Below are positions 8,171 to 15,667 of a stretch of 64,000 bases of DNA, piece after piece. Numbering within the stretch: position 1 is the stretch's first letter; each line of letters starts with the position of its first letter. Both the position numbers and the translations under genes were made by a program. The DNA lies in contig NZ_BMQA01000005.1 in assembly GCF_014647875.1 (NCBI RefSeq), forward strand, positions 1 through 64,000. Reading direction: 5' to 3'. Source of the DNA: Streptomyces brasiliensis. Its GTDB lineage: Bacteria; Actinomycetota; Actinomycetes; Streptomycetales; Streptomycetaceae. The notes under the pieces are model-generated. The model was given only the letters and a program-made list of their open reading frames with translations, was not told the origin of the DNA and made no database searches.

Positions 8171-8419
8171 TCACCAGCCGGTCAGCGGTGGAGTCGTCTG
8201 CGACGGCGGCTCCACCCAGGGCCGTGCCGTCAGCGCCCAGACGGCGAAGGCCACGCACGCGGCAGCGAGCAGCAGCCACAGCAGCCGGCGGGCCGCGGCC
8301 CGCCGACGCAGCGTGCGCCCACCCCGACGCACGATCTCCGCGTACAACTCGGGCGGTACCGGCGCCGGCACCTGCTCCATGATCCGCCGCACAGCAGCCT
8401 CACGCTCGGGCCGGTTCAT
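8171..8419 (-). CDS. Small single-pass membrane protein
   Basis: An 82-residue protein. The basic N-terminal half (..RRGGRTLRRRAAARR) is cytoplasmic, a single membrane span follows (LLWLLLAAACVAFAVWALTA), and a short proline-rich tail lies outside. GGGAGG sits 5 bp before the ATG. It lies 149 bp downstream of a sigma-factor-like gene on the same strand. An anti-sigma or partner role is possible but nothing in the sequence shows it. It converges with metB with only 13 bp between the stop codons. Confidence 0.7.
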   Translation of the reverse strand: MNRPEREAAVRRIMEQVPAPVPPELYAEIVRRGGRTLRRRAAARRLLWLLLAAACVAFAVWALTARPWVEPPSQTTPPLTGW

Positions 8420-8568
8420 CGGGACCTCCCCTTTCCCATGCGTCCGACGGGCGTCCGCCGCCGTGAGGGCGGACGCTCACCGATGAGCTCGCGCCGCCCC
8501 GCGGGCCTCTGCTCTTCCATGGACTTTCCCGGCCCCACGGGCTTCCGCCCTCCCACGGCCCCCGCCCC

Positions 8569-9069
8569 TCAAGACGGCGCCACCCCCATGGCCGAGGTCG
8601 CCGCTCGCCCCTGCGGCGGATGCAGCAGCGTGGCCGTCGCGCGGTCGCAGATGGTGTGTACCCGGTCCGCGGGGAGGCCGAGCAGCGCTGCGGCTTGTTC
8701 CTCGGCCACGCCCTCGTACAGCCGCAGGACGACGATCAGGCGTTCCTGGGGTGTGAGGGCGGCCAGGGGGCTCGTGGGGTGCGGGCGGGCGCGGCCGAGG
8801 CCGCCGTACTGGTGCCAGGCCGCACGGGCGAAGCGGGTCGCGAGGTGCTGGCGGGCGCGGTCGTAGGGGTCCTCGCCGCGCAGTCGGTCCCAGCACGCGT
8901 ACGTGTGCGCGAGTGACAGCGTCAGGAGGCGCCGCGCGCGCGGGTTGTCGCCCGGCGCCTCGGCGGTGAGCAGGGTCGCGGCATGCAGCAGCCGCCCTGC
9001 CGCGCCCGCGACGAACGCCTCGAACTCCCGGGCCCGGCGGGCAGCTTGCGACGCCCGCCGCTCTCGCAC
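8569..9069 (-). CDS. ECF sigma-factor-like protein
   Basis: About 166 residues. The N-terminal part (EFEAFVAGAAGRLLHAATLL) has the pattern of sigma region 2 of ECF-type factors. The C-terminal part (LTPQERLIVVLRLYEGVAEE then QAAALLGLPADRVHTI) is a region-4 helix-turn-helix, SigE-like subgroup of Streptomyces. Region 2 is weakly conserved, so it may be a degenerate or specialised factor. The GTG start is chosen because GGGAGG lies 4 bp upstream. A TTG 54 bp further upstream would extend it to 184 residues but lacks a site. A small membrane protein lies downstream. Confidence 0.75.
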   Translation of the reverse strand: MRERRASQAARRAREFEAFVAGAAGRLLHAATLLTAEAPGDNPRARRLLTLSLAHTYACWDRLRGEDPYDRARQHLATRFARAAWHQYGGLGRARPHPTSPLAALTPQERLIVVLRLYEGVAEEQAAALLGLPADRVHTICDRATATLLHPPQGRAATSAMGVAPS

Positions 9070-9173
9070 CGCGCCTCCCGCCTGAGGGCCCTCCGTCGCG
9101 GGATTCGGAACCGCGTACGGCAAGGCCCGGTCTCATATGAGGCCAGCGGCGGCCCGGGGTCAAGACTCCGGAC

Positions 9174-9698
9174 TCAGGAGGCCGGCGGAGTCTCCGGCGC
9201 AGGCATCCCGGGGACGGCCATACGGGCGGAGAGGGCCGTGTTGAAGCGCGTGAGGAGCGTGCAGAACGTCTCGCGCTCCTCCGGCGCCCAGTCCTGTGTC
9301 AGCTCGGCCATCAACTGACGCCTCGACAAGCGCACTTCCGCCAGCCGGGACAGCCCGCGCGGGGACAGCTGCAGCACCACCGCACGCCCGTCCTCCGGGT
9401 GCGAGGTGCGCTTCACGAGCCCGGTGTCGACGAGCGGAGCCACCTGCCGGGTCACGGTCGACGAGTCGATCCCCATGCTCGCGGCGAGCGCCTTGACGCC
9501 CATGGGGCCCTCCTTGTCGAGGCGGTTGAGCAGCAGGTACGCGGCGCGGTCCATGGAGTTGCGCACCTGGCCGACGCCGCCGAGCCGGGTCTGTTCTGCA
9601 CGGCGGGCGAACACCGCCACCTCGTGCTGCATCGTGTCGAGGAGACCGGTGTCACCGACGGTCGTCATGTCCATCGACATTTCAGGTGTTGTGGGCAT
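9174..9698 (-). CDS. MarR-family transcriptional regulator
   Basis: A 174-residue winged-helix regulator. The helix-turn-helix (VKALAASMGIDSSTVTRQVA) is followed by the wing (VKRTSHPEDGRAVVLQLSP) with the family's D-x-R-x pattern. Helices before and after should form the dimer interface. ATGs at residues 1, 7, 9 and 11 are possible starts and none has a good ribosome site. The first is used here. A 10-bp palindrome 13 bp upstream of the ATG suggests autoregulation. It is divergent from the threonine dehydratase gene, with 142 bp between. Confidence 0.88.
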   Translation of the reverse strand: MPTTPEMSMDMTTVGDTGLLDTMQHEVAVFARRAEQTRLGGVGQVRNSMDRAAYLLLNRLDKEGPMGVKALAASMGIDSSTVTRQVAPLVDTGLVKRTSHPEDGRAVVLQLSPRGLSRLAEVRLSRRQLMAELTQDWAPEERETFCTLLTRFNTALSARMAVPGMPAPETPPAS

Positions 9699-9711
9699 GG
9701 CCGGAGGCTCA

Positions 9712-9721
9712 CTTCATGAAG
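9712..9721. promoter_or_regulatory. Palindrome upstream of marR-type gene
   Basis: CTTCATGAAG is a perfect 10-bp palindrome, 13 bp before the regulator's ATG and in the intergenic region shared with threonine dehydratase. MarR proteins usually bind 16-20 bp imperfect palindromes close to their own start, so this is a candidate core of an autoregulatory operator. It is short, so chance is possible. Confidence 0.4.
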
Positions 9722-9840
9722 AGTGCAAGGATGGGGAAAGGGTACGCGGCCGGACGGCGGGTCGTACCGGCGCTGCGCAAACCGGTCGCGCAGGTTGGTC
9801 ACACCAGCTGCGCACGACTGTGAACTGCGAGACTTGAGTC

Positions 9841-11070
9841 ATGAGCTACAGCACGACCGACGCCTTGTGGCCCGTCACCCTCGATGACGTGCGCGGCGCC
9901 CAGAAGATGCTCACGGGTGTGGCACGGGCAACGGCGATGGAGGGCAGCCGGCACCTGTCGCAGCTGATCGGCGCGCCGGTGCACCTCAAGTGCGAGAACC
10001 TCCAGCGGACGGGTTCGTTCAAGCTGCGCGGCGCGTACGTGCGAATCGCCGGACTGCTGCCCGAGGAGCGCGCCGCCGGTGTCGTGGCCGCGAGCGCCGG
10101 CAACCACGCGCAGGGTGTCGCCCTGGCCTCGTCGCTGCTCGGCGTGCGCTCCACCGTGTTCATGCCGAAGGGCGCCCCGCTGCCGAAGATCAGCGCCACC
10201 CGGGAGTACGGCGCCGAGGTGCGCCTGCACGGTCAGGTGGTCGACGAGACGCTGGCCGCCGCGCAGGAGTACGCCGAGAAGACCGGCGCCGTGTTCATCC
10301 ATCCCTTCGACCACCCGGACATCATCGCGGGCCAGGGCACGGTCGGCCTGGAGATCCTTGAGCAGTGCCCGGAGGTCGGCACGATCGTCGTCGGCATGGG
10401 CGGCGGTGGGCTCGCGGCCGGTATCGCGGTCGCAGTGAAGGCGCTGCGTCCTGACGTGCGGATCGTCGGGGTGCAGGCGGCGGGCTCCGCCGCGTACCCG
10501 CCCTCGCTCGCGGCCGGCCGCCCGGTGTCGATCGAGAACCCGGCGACGATGGCCGACGGCATCAAGGTGGGGCGGCCCGGCGACGTACCGTTCCGGATCG
10601 TCCGCGAGTTGGTGGACGAGGTCCGCACGGTCACCGAGGACGAGCTGTCCGCCGCGCTGCTGCTGTGCCTGGAGCGGGCCAAGCTGGTCGTCGAACCGGC
10701 CGGCGCGAGCCCCGTCGCGGCACTGCTGAGCGAACCCCGCTCCCTGCCGGGACCCGTCGTCGCCGTGCTGTCCGGCGGCAACGTCGACCCGGTGCTGCTC
10801 CAGCGGGTCCTGCGGCACGGCATGGCCGCGCAGGGCCGCTACCTGGCCGTTCGGCTGCGTCTGACGGACCGGCCGGGCGCCCTCGCGGCGCTGCTGGGGG
10901 TGTTGTCAGTGGTCGACGCTAACGTCCTCGATGTGAGCCACGTACGAACCGATCCACGGCTCGGGCTCACGGAGGCGGAGGTGGAGCTGCACCTGGAGAC
11001 GAAGGGTCCGGTGCACTGTACCGAGGTCGGCCAGGCCCTGCGCGAGGCGGGCTACACGGTCGTCGACTGA
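9841..11070 (+). CDS. ilvA: Threonine dehydratase (threonine ammonia-lyase) with ACT domain
   Basis: A 409-residue fold-type II PLP enzyme that converts L-threonine to 2-oxobutanoate and ammonia, the first step toward isoleucine. The PLP lysine is in TGSFKLRGAY (residue 61), the phosphate-binding glycine loop is VGMGGGGLAAG, and SAGNHAQGVA is the substrate/cofactor Asn loop. Residues about 335-409 (YLAVRLRLTDRPGALAALLG...) form a single ACT-like regulatory domain. This is the short actinobacterial arrangement rather than the two-ACT E. coli IlvA. No clear ribosome site precedes the ATG. It could be a catabolic type (TdcB-like) rather than strictly biosynthetic. Confidence 0.92.
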   Translation: MSYSTTDALWPVTLDDVRGAQKMLTGVARATAMEGSRHLSQLIGAPVHLKCENLQRTGSFKLRGAYVRIAGLLPEERAAGVVAASAGNHAQGVALASSLLGVRSTVFMPKGAPLPKISATREYGAEVRLHGQVVDETLAAAQEYAEKTGAVFIHPFDHPDIIAGQGTVGLEILEQCPEVGTIVVGMGGGGLAAGIAVAVKALRPDVRIVGVQAAGSAAYPPSLAAGRPVSIENPATMADGIKVGRPGDVPFRIVRELVDEVRTVTEDELSAALLLCLERAKLVVEPAGASPVAALLSEPRSLPGPVVAVLSGGNVDPVLLQRVLRHGMAAQGRYLAVRLRLTDRPGALAALLGVLSVVDANVLDVSHVRTDPRLGLTEAEVELHLETKGPVHCTEVGQALREAGYTVVD

Positions 11071-11141
11071 GGCGCCACGGCACCGTCATCCCAGGTCAAG
11101 GACCTCTTCGTCACTCGTTCGAGTAGACCCGGGAAAATCCG

Positions 11142-11176
11142 TTGAGAGACGCGATACATCGCGTTATGGTGTGTCG
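11142..11176 (+). promoter_or_regulatory. Promoter with built-in operator for the DrrAB-type exporter
   Basis: TTGAGA (11142-11147) and TATGGT (11165-11170) are spaced 17 bp and form a good vegetative promoter. The spacer is nearly filled by an inverted repeat ACGCGAT (11149-11155) / ATCGCGT (11158-11164) around AC. A second, overlapping imperfect repeat CGATACATC (11152-11160) / GGTGTGTCG (11168-11176) covers the -10 box. The layout resembles repressor sites of PadR- or TetR-controlled drug exporters. No repressor gene lies next to it in this window. Confidence 0.7.
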
Positions 11177-11228
11177 TGGCGGAGCGCACATCCCCGACAA
11201 CGCACATCCCGACGACGTGGAGACTCAT

Positions 11229-12242
11229 ATGCCAGGCGCCATCTATGCCGAAGGCCTGGTCAAGACCTTCGGTGACGTAAGGGCACTGGACGGCGTCGAC
11301 CTCGATGTCCCCGAGGGCACGGTCCTCGGCCTGCTCGGCCCCAACGGCGCCGGCAAGACGACGACCGTCCGCTGTCTGACGACCCTGCTGCGGCCCGACA
11401 GTGGCAAGGCCGTGGTCGCGGGCGTGGACGTCCTCAGGCATCCCGACACCGTCCGCCGCTCCATCGGCCTGTCCGGCCAGTTCGCGGCAGTCGACGAATA
11501 CCTCACCGGCCGCGAGAACCTGCAGATGGTGGGCCAGCTCTACCAGATGAAGGCGAAGGCCGCCAAGACCCGTGCCGAGGCACTGCTGGAGCAGTTCCAC
11601 CTCACCGAGGCCGCCGACCGTCCCACCAAGACCTACTCCGGAGGCATGCGCCGCCGGCTCGACCTCGCGGCAGCCCTCGTGGTCTCGCCGCCCGTGATGT
11701 TCATGGACGAGCCGACGACCGGCCTCGACCCGCGCAACCGCCAGCAGCTGTGGGAGGTCATCAAACAGCTGGTCTCCGGCGGTACGACACTGCTGCTCAC
11801 CACCCAGTACCTCGAGGAGGCCGACCACCTCGCCCACGAGATCGCGGTCGTCGACCAGGGCCGCGTCATCGCCAAGGGCACCTCCGACCAGCTCAAGGCC
11901 CGCACCGGCGGCGAGCGCGTCGAGGTCGTCGTCCACGAGCGCGAGCACATCCCGACCGCCGTGGAGGTGCTGCGCGCCTTCGGCAAGGGCGAGACCACGG
12001 TCGAGGAGCACACCCGCAAGCTCACCGTGCCCGTCACCGGCGGCGCCAAGCTGCTTGCCGAGGTGATCCGCGAGCTGGACACCCGGGGCATCGAGATAGA
12101 CGACATCGGCCTGCGCCGCCCCACCCTCGACGACGTCTTCCTGTCCCTGACGGGACACGTGGCCGAGGCCAAGGAAGAGGACAACGGCGAGCAGGGCCGC
12201 GAGGACAACCGCACCGACAGCCGCAAGGAGACCGTGAAGTGA
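11229..12242 (+). CDS. Daunorubicin-resistance-type ABC transporter ATPase (DrrA family)
   Basis: A 337-residue ABC ATPase. Walker A is GPNGAGKTT (about residues 37-45), the signature YSGGMRRRLDLA and Walker B VMFMDEPTTGLDP. The ~110-residue C-terminal extension (ending IGLRRPTLDDVFLSLTGH) is the hallmark of the DrrA family, where it contacts the permease. Together with the overlapping permease it should form a drug or lipid exporter at the inner face of the membrane. The start at the ATG is backed by GGAG 7 bp upstream. A GTG 87 bp further upstream would overlap the promoter and is rejected. The C-terminal 20 residues are highly charged. Confidence 0.93.
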   Translation: MPGAIYAEGLVKTFGDVRALDGVDLDVPEGTVLGLLGPNGAGKTTTVRCLTTLLRPDSGKAVVAGVDVLRHPDTVRRSIGLSGQFAAVDEYLTGRENLQMVGQLYQMKAKAAKTRAEALLEQFHLTEAADRPTKTYSGGMRRRLDLAAALVVSPPVMFMDEPTTGLDPRNRQQLWEVIKQLVSGGTTLLLTTQYLEEADHLAHEIAVVDQGRVIAKGTSDQLKARTGGERVEVVVHEREHIPTAVEVLRAFGKGETTVEEHTRKLTVPVTGGAKLLAEVIRELDTRGIEIDDIGLRRPTLDDVFLSLTGHVAEAKEEDNGEQGREDNRTDSRKETVK

Positions 12243-13096
12243 GCGCCGTCACCGACGCCGTGCGGGTCGCGGCCCCCGCCAACCCCGTCAGCCAGCTCGT
12301 CCGAGACTCGCTGATCGTCGCCAAGAGAAACCTGATTCGCATGACCCGGATCCCGGAGATGGTCATCTTCGGGCTCATCCAGCCAATCATGTTCGTGGTG
12401 CTGTTCACCTATGTGTTCGGCGGCTCCATGCAGATCGGCGCCAGCACCAGTGCCGCCGCCTACAAGAACTTCCTGATGGCCGGCATCTTCGCGCAGACCG
12501 TCACGTTCGCCACCGCCAGCTCCGGCGCAGGCATCGCCGACGACATGCACAAGGGCCTCATCGACCGCTTCCGCTCCCTGCCCATGGCGCGCGGCGCGGT
12601 ACTGACCGGGCGCACCCTCGCCGACCTGGTCCAGACGGCGCTGACCCTGCTGGTCCTCGCGGTCGTCGCCGTGCTGGTCGGCTGGCGCGTCGGGTCGGAC
12701 GGGGACACCAACGTCTTCAAGGTGCTCGGCGCCTTCGGGCTGCTGCTCCTGCTCGGTTACGCGTTCACCTGGATCGGCGCCCTGATCGGCCTGTCCGTGC
12801 GCACACCCGAGGCGGCCACCTCCGGCGGACTGATCTGGCTCTTCCCGGTGACCTTCATCTCCAACGCGTTCGTGGACACCAGCCACATGACCCCGTGGCT
12901 GCGGCACATCGCGGAGTGGAACCCGTTCAGCGCCACCGTGCAGGCCGCCCGCGTCCTGTTCGCCAACCCGGGGCAGTCACCGTCGCAGGCCTGGCCCATG
13001 CAGCACTCGGTGCTGGCCTCGCTGATCTACTCGGTCCTGATCACCGTCATATTCCGCACCCTGGCGGTCCGCAAGTACCGCTCGGCCACGGCCTGA
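12239..13096 (+). CDS. ABC-2 type permease of DrrB family
   Basis: A 285-residue membrane partner of the preceding ATPase. It has six predicted membrane segments and the ABC-2 motifs: the amphipathic N-terminal helix (RNLIRMTRIPEMVIFGLIQP), an RFRSLPMARGAVLTGR loop after the second span, and the closing WNPFSATVQAAR region. The GTG start overlaps the ATPase stop (GTGA) and GGAG lies 8 bp upstream, so translation is coupled. It should export a hydrophobic compound. The cargo is unknown. A strong hairpin ends the operon. Confidence 0.93.
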   Translation: MSAVTDAVRVAAPANPVSQLVRDSLIVAKRNLIRMTRIPEMVIFGLIQPIMFVVLFTYVFGGSMQIGASTSAAAYKNFLMAGIFAQTVTFATASSGAGIADDMHKGLIDRFRSLPMARGAVLTGRTLADLVQTALTLLVLAVVAVLVGWRVGSDGDTNVFKVLGAFGLLLLLGYAFTWIGALIGLSVRTPEAATSGGLIWLFPVTFISNAFVDTSHMTPWLRHIAEWNPFSATVQAARVLFANPGQSPSQAWPMQHSVLASLIYSVLITVIFRTLAVRKYRSATA

Positions 13097-13133
13097 CGGG
13101 GCACTGCACCGGCCCCGGCCAAGACATGACGAT

Positions 13134-13162
13134 GCCCCCGGTGTCAGGCGGACACCGGGGGC
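13134..13162. terminator. Bidirectional hairpin terminator
   Basis: GCCCCCGGTGTC (13134-13145) and GACACCGGGGGC (13151-13162) form a perfect 12-bp stem with a 5-base loop. It sits between the convergent DrrB-type permease and greA, 38 bp and 25 bp from their stops. No U-run follows, as is usual in Streptomyces. Confidence 0.85.
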
Positions 13163-13186
13163 TCGCCGGGGATCCGGAGTCCGGGA

Positions 13187-13687
13187 TCAGCCGGAGTACG
13201 GCTCGGCCTTGAGGATCTTCACCGAAGCCTTCTTGCCGTTCGGCAGCTCGTACTCGGCGTCCTCGCCGACCTTGTGGCCGATCACGCCGGAGCCGAGCGG
13301 GGACTGCGGCGAGTACGTCTCGATGTCGGCGCTCGCGTACTCGCGCGAGGCGAGCAGGAACGTCAGCGTGTCGTCCTCGTCGCCGTCGAAGGCGATCGTC
13401 ACGACCATGCCAGGCGCCACGGCACCGTCCGCCGACGTCGGCGCCTCGCCGACCTTGGCGTTCTCCAGGAGCTGGGTCAGCTGGCGCACACGGAGCTCCT
13501 GCTTGCCTTGCTCCTCCTTGGCCGCGTGATACCCGCCGTTCTCGCGCAGGTCGCCCTCCTCGCGCGCGGCCGCGATCTTGGCGGCGATCTCCGTACGCGC
13601 GGGACCAGACAGGTACTCCAGCTCGGCCTTGAGCTGGTTGTACGCCTCCTGGGTCAGCCAGGTGACGTTCTCGCTGGTCTGGGTCAC
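13187..13687 (-). CDS. greA: Transcription elongation factor GreA
   Basis: A 166-residue factor that rescues backtracked RNA polymerase by stimulating transcript cleavage. The N-terminal coiled coil (about residues 8-78, with the catalytic tip ..AREEGDLRENGGYHAAKEEQ.. carrying the acidic D/E pair) is followed by the FKBP-like C-terminal domain (..YSPQSPLGSGVIGHKVGED..). The GTG start has GAGGAG 6 bp upstream. A longer ORF start 30 bp upstream is not supported. It is part of a greA - DUF4307 - mca block often kept together in actinobacteria. Confidence 0.96.
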   Translation of the reverse strand: MTQTSENVTWLTQEAYNQLKAELEYLSGPARTEIAAKIAAAREEGDLRENGGYHAAKEEQGKQELRVRQLTQLLENAKVGEAPTSADGAVAPGMVVTIAFDGDEDDTLTFLLASREYASADIETYSPQSPLGSGVIGHKVGEDAEYELPNGKKASVKILKAEPYSG

Positions 13688-13855
13688 AGGTGCTCCTCGT
13701 AGGTACTGGGAATACAAAGCATCGCCCTACCCAGAAGAATGTTCCTTCACGGATGGGCGAAACCACGAGCCTAACAATTCAATGGGCAAAGGGGGAGGAC
13801 ATAAGCCATCAGAATTACGTCATCGCAGGTCAGCGCCGACGGATCGAGGGTCGTG

Positions 13856-14254
13856 TCAGCCTGCGTGACAGCCGAGAAGCTCGGCTGTGGTCCCGCGAGC
13901 CGTCGTACGGAGCGTGACGACCTTGTCGATACGGGTGGCGGAACCGGTGAAGCGGAAGTCCGCGCGACCGACCTCGGTGCCGTCCGCAGCCTGGGAGCGG
14001 ACGGAGCAGTAGCCGTCGGCACCGGCGTCCTTGTGGACCTCGAGGTGCACCTTGACAGCGTCGTCCGAGGACTCGAAGGTGATCACCTGCGCGCTGATCT
14101 CGGTCTGCGCGACGTAGTGGTAGGCGAAGTAGCCGACCAGGGCGAGCAGGGCAGCGCCGAGCACGGCCGCGGCGACCCTGAGCTTGCGGTCCGCGCGCTC
14201 GTCCGAGGAGCGGCCGTAGCGGCCCTCGGGCAGCCGCGTGCTCGCCGTACTCAT
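13856..14254 (-). CDS. DUF4307 membrane protein
   Basis: A 132-residue protein. Basic residues precede one membrane span (about residues 27-46, VAAAVLGAALLALVGYFAYH), followed by an extracytoplasmic beta-rich domain (VITFESSDDAVKVHLEVHKD ... GYCSVRSQ ... VTLRTTARGTTAELLGC). Two cysteines could form a disulfide. It matches the DUF4307 pattern, an actinobacterial family of unknown function that usually sits divergently beside mca, as here. AGAGGAC lies just upstream of the ATG. Confidence 0.85.
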   Translation of the reverse strand: MSTASTRLPEGRYGRSSDERADRKLRVAAAVLGAALLALVGYFAYHYVAQTEISAQVITFESSDDAVKVHLEVHKDAGADGYCSVRSQAADGTEVGRADFRFTGSATRIDKVVTLRTTARGTTAELLGCHAG

Positions 14255-14402
14255 GATCGTCCTCTCGGCAGGAGCGGGACGAATGTCCCGAATGGGGCCC
14301 CAGGATCCGACCCCGGAATTATTCGCCCCCCGATTCGGTCACTATAGAAGCCGCCGATCGCACCCCAAGACGCGGGGGCACCGACTTACTGAGGATCGAG
14401 TC

Positions 14403-15284
14403 TTGACTGACCAGCTGCGACTGATGGCCGTTCACGCGCACCCCGACGACGAGTCGAGCAAGGGTGCGGCCACCATGGCGAAGTACGTGTCCGAGGGGGT
14501 GGACGTGCTGGTCGTGACCTGCACGGGCGGGGAGCGCGGCTCCATCCTCAATCCCAAGCTGCAGGGCGACAAGTACGTCGAGGAGCACATCCACGAGGTA
14601 CGCAAGAAGGAGATGGACGAGGCCCGCGAGATCCTCGGCGTCAAGCAGGAGTGGCTCGGCTTCGTCGACTCGGGTCTGCCCGAGGGCGACCCGCTGCCGC
14701 CGCTGCCCGAGGGCTGTTTCGCGCTCGAGGACGTCGACAAGGCGGCCGGCGAGCTGGTGAGGCAGATCCGCTCGTTCCGTCCCCAGGCGATCACCACGTA
14801 CGACGAGAACGGCGGGTACCCGCACCCCGACCACATCATGACCCACAAGATCTCGATGGTGGCGTTCGAGGGCGCGGCGGACACCGAGAAGTACCCGGAG
14901 TCGGAGTTCGGCCCGGCCTACCAGCCGCTCAAGCTCTACTACAACCAGGGCTTCAACCGTCCCCGCACCGAGGCGCTGCACAAGGCGATGCTGGACCGCG
15001 GTCTGGAGTCGCCGTACGGGGAGTGGCTCAAGCGCTGGGACGAGATGCAGCGCACGGAGCGCACGATCACCACGCACGTTCCGTGCGCCGACTTCTTCGA
15101 GATCCGCGACAAGGCACTGATCGCGCACGCCACGCAGATCGACCCCGACGGCGGCTGGTTCCGGGTGCCGCTGGAGCTGCAGAAGGAGGTCTGGCCCACG
15201 GAGGAGTACGAGCTGGCGAAGTCACTCGTCGATACCTCCCTCCCCGAGGACGACCTCTTTGCGGGCATCCGCGACAATGCCTGA
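14403..15284 (+). CDS. mca: Mycothiol S-conjugate amidase
   Basis: A 293-residue zinc amidase that cleaves mycothiol conjugates of toxins and antibiotics into glucosaminyl-inositol and a mercapturic acid for export. Zn-binding residues are visible: the AHPDDES motif (H13, D16 counted from the chosen start) and the later HPDH (H144). The GGERGSILNP and NGGYPHPDH blocks mark the MshB/Mca family, and the length fits Mca. A TTG start is used: GAGG lies 8 bp upstream and the next M would remove a core strand. It is divergent from the DUF4307 gene and overlaps the next gene. Confidence 0.93.
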   Translation: MTDQLRLMAVHAHPDDESSKGAATMAKYVSEGVDVLVVTCTGGERGSILNPKLQGDKYVEEHIHEVRKKEMDEAREILGVKQEWLGFVDSGLPEGDPLPPLPEGCFALEDVDKAAGELVRQIRSFRPQAITTYDENGGYPHPDHIMTHKISMVAFEGAADTEKYPESEFGPAYQPLKLYYNQGFNRPRTEALHKAMLDRGLESPYGEWLKRWDEMQRTERTITTHVPCADFFEIRDKALIAHATQIDPDGGWFRVPLELQKEVWPTEEYELAKSLVDTSLPEDDLFAGIRDNA

Positions 15285-15516
15285 CATGAGCGCGAGTCTG
15301 GCACTGACAAACCTCGTCCCCCTCGCCAAGGAGGTCGACGAGAACAAGGTCACCCCCGGCGTCCTCGGCTTCATCGTCTTCGCGGTGATGGCCCTGGCGG
15401 TCTGGGGCCTGATGAAGTCCATGAACAAGCACATGCAGAAGGTCGCCTTCAAGGAGGCGCCGGACACCGAGGCGGAGCCGGGGACCACGGGCAATTCCGG
15501 GGCGGGACGGGACTGA
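15277..15516 (+). CDS. Small membrane protein downstream of mca
   Basis: A 79-residue protein with one membrane span (VLGFIVFAVMALAVWGLM) and a charged C-terminal tail, also seen next to mca in other Streptomyces to my recollection. The ATG at 15277 lies inside the end of mca. An alternative ATG at 15286, just after the mca stop, would give 76 residues, and neither has a strong ribosome site. Translation is therefore probably coupled to mca. The function is unknown. Confidence 0.75.
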   Translation: MPDMSASLALTNLVPLAKEVDENKVTPGVLGFIVFAVMALAVWGLMKSMNKHMQKVAFKEAPDTEAEPGTTGNSGAGRD

Positions 15517-15521
15517 GTTCC

Positions 15522-15561
15522 GGTCGGCCCAGGGGTCTGGCAGGGCCGAGACCGGCCGACC
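15522..15561. terminator. Possible hairpin after the mca operon
   Basis: GGTCGGCC (15522-15529) and GGCCGACC (15554-15561) form an 8-bp stem with a long 24-base loop. The stretch lies between the convergent ends of the mca operon and the STAND gene. The following 100 bp contain CCGATCAGCGC twice. Termination here is plausible but the long loop makes it uncertain. Confidence 0.4.
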
Positions 15562-15667
15562 ACCGGGACCGGCGGCGGGGCACGCACCCGCCGATCAGCG
15601 CCCGCCGGCCGGTACGGGCCCGATCAGCGCACGGCTGGTCAGTACCCGCCCGGCAGTCCTCACCCGG

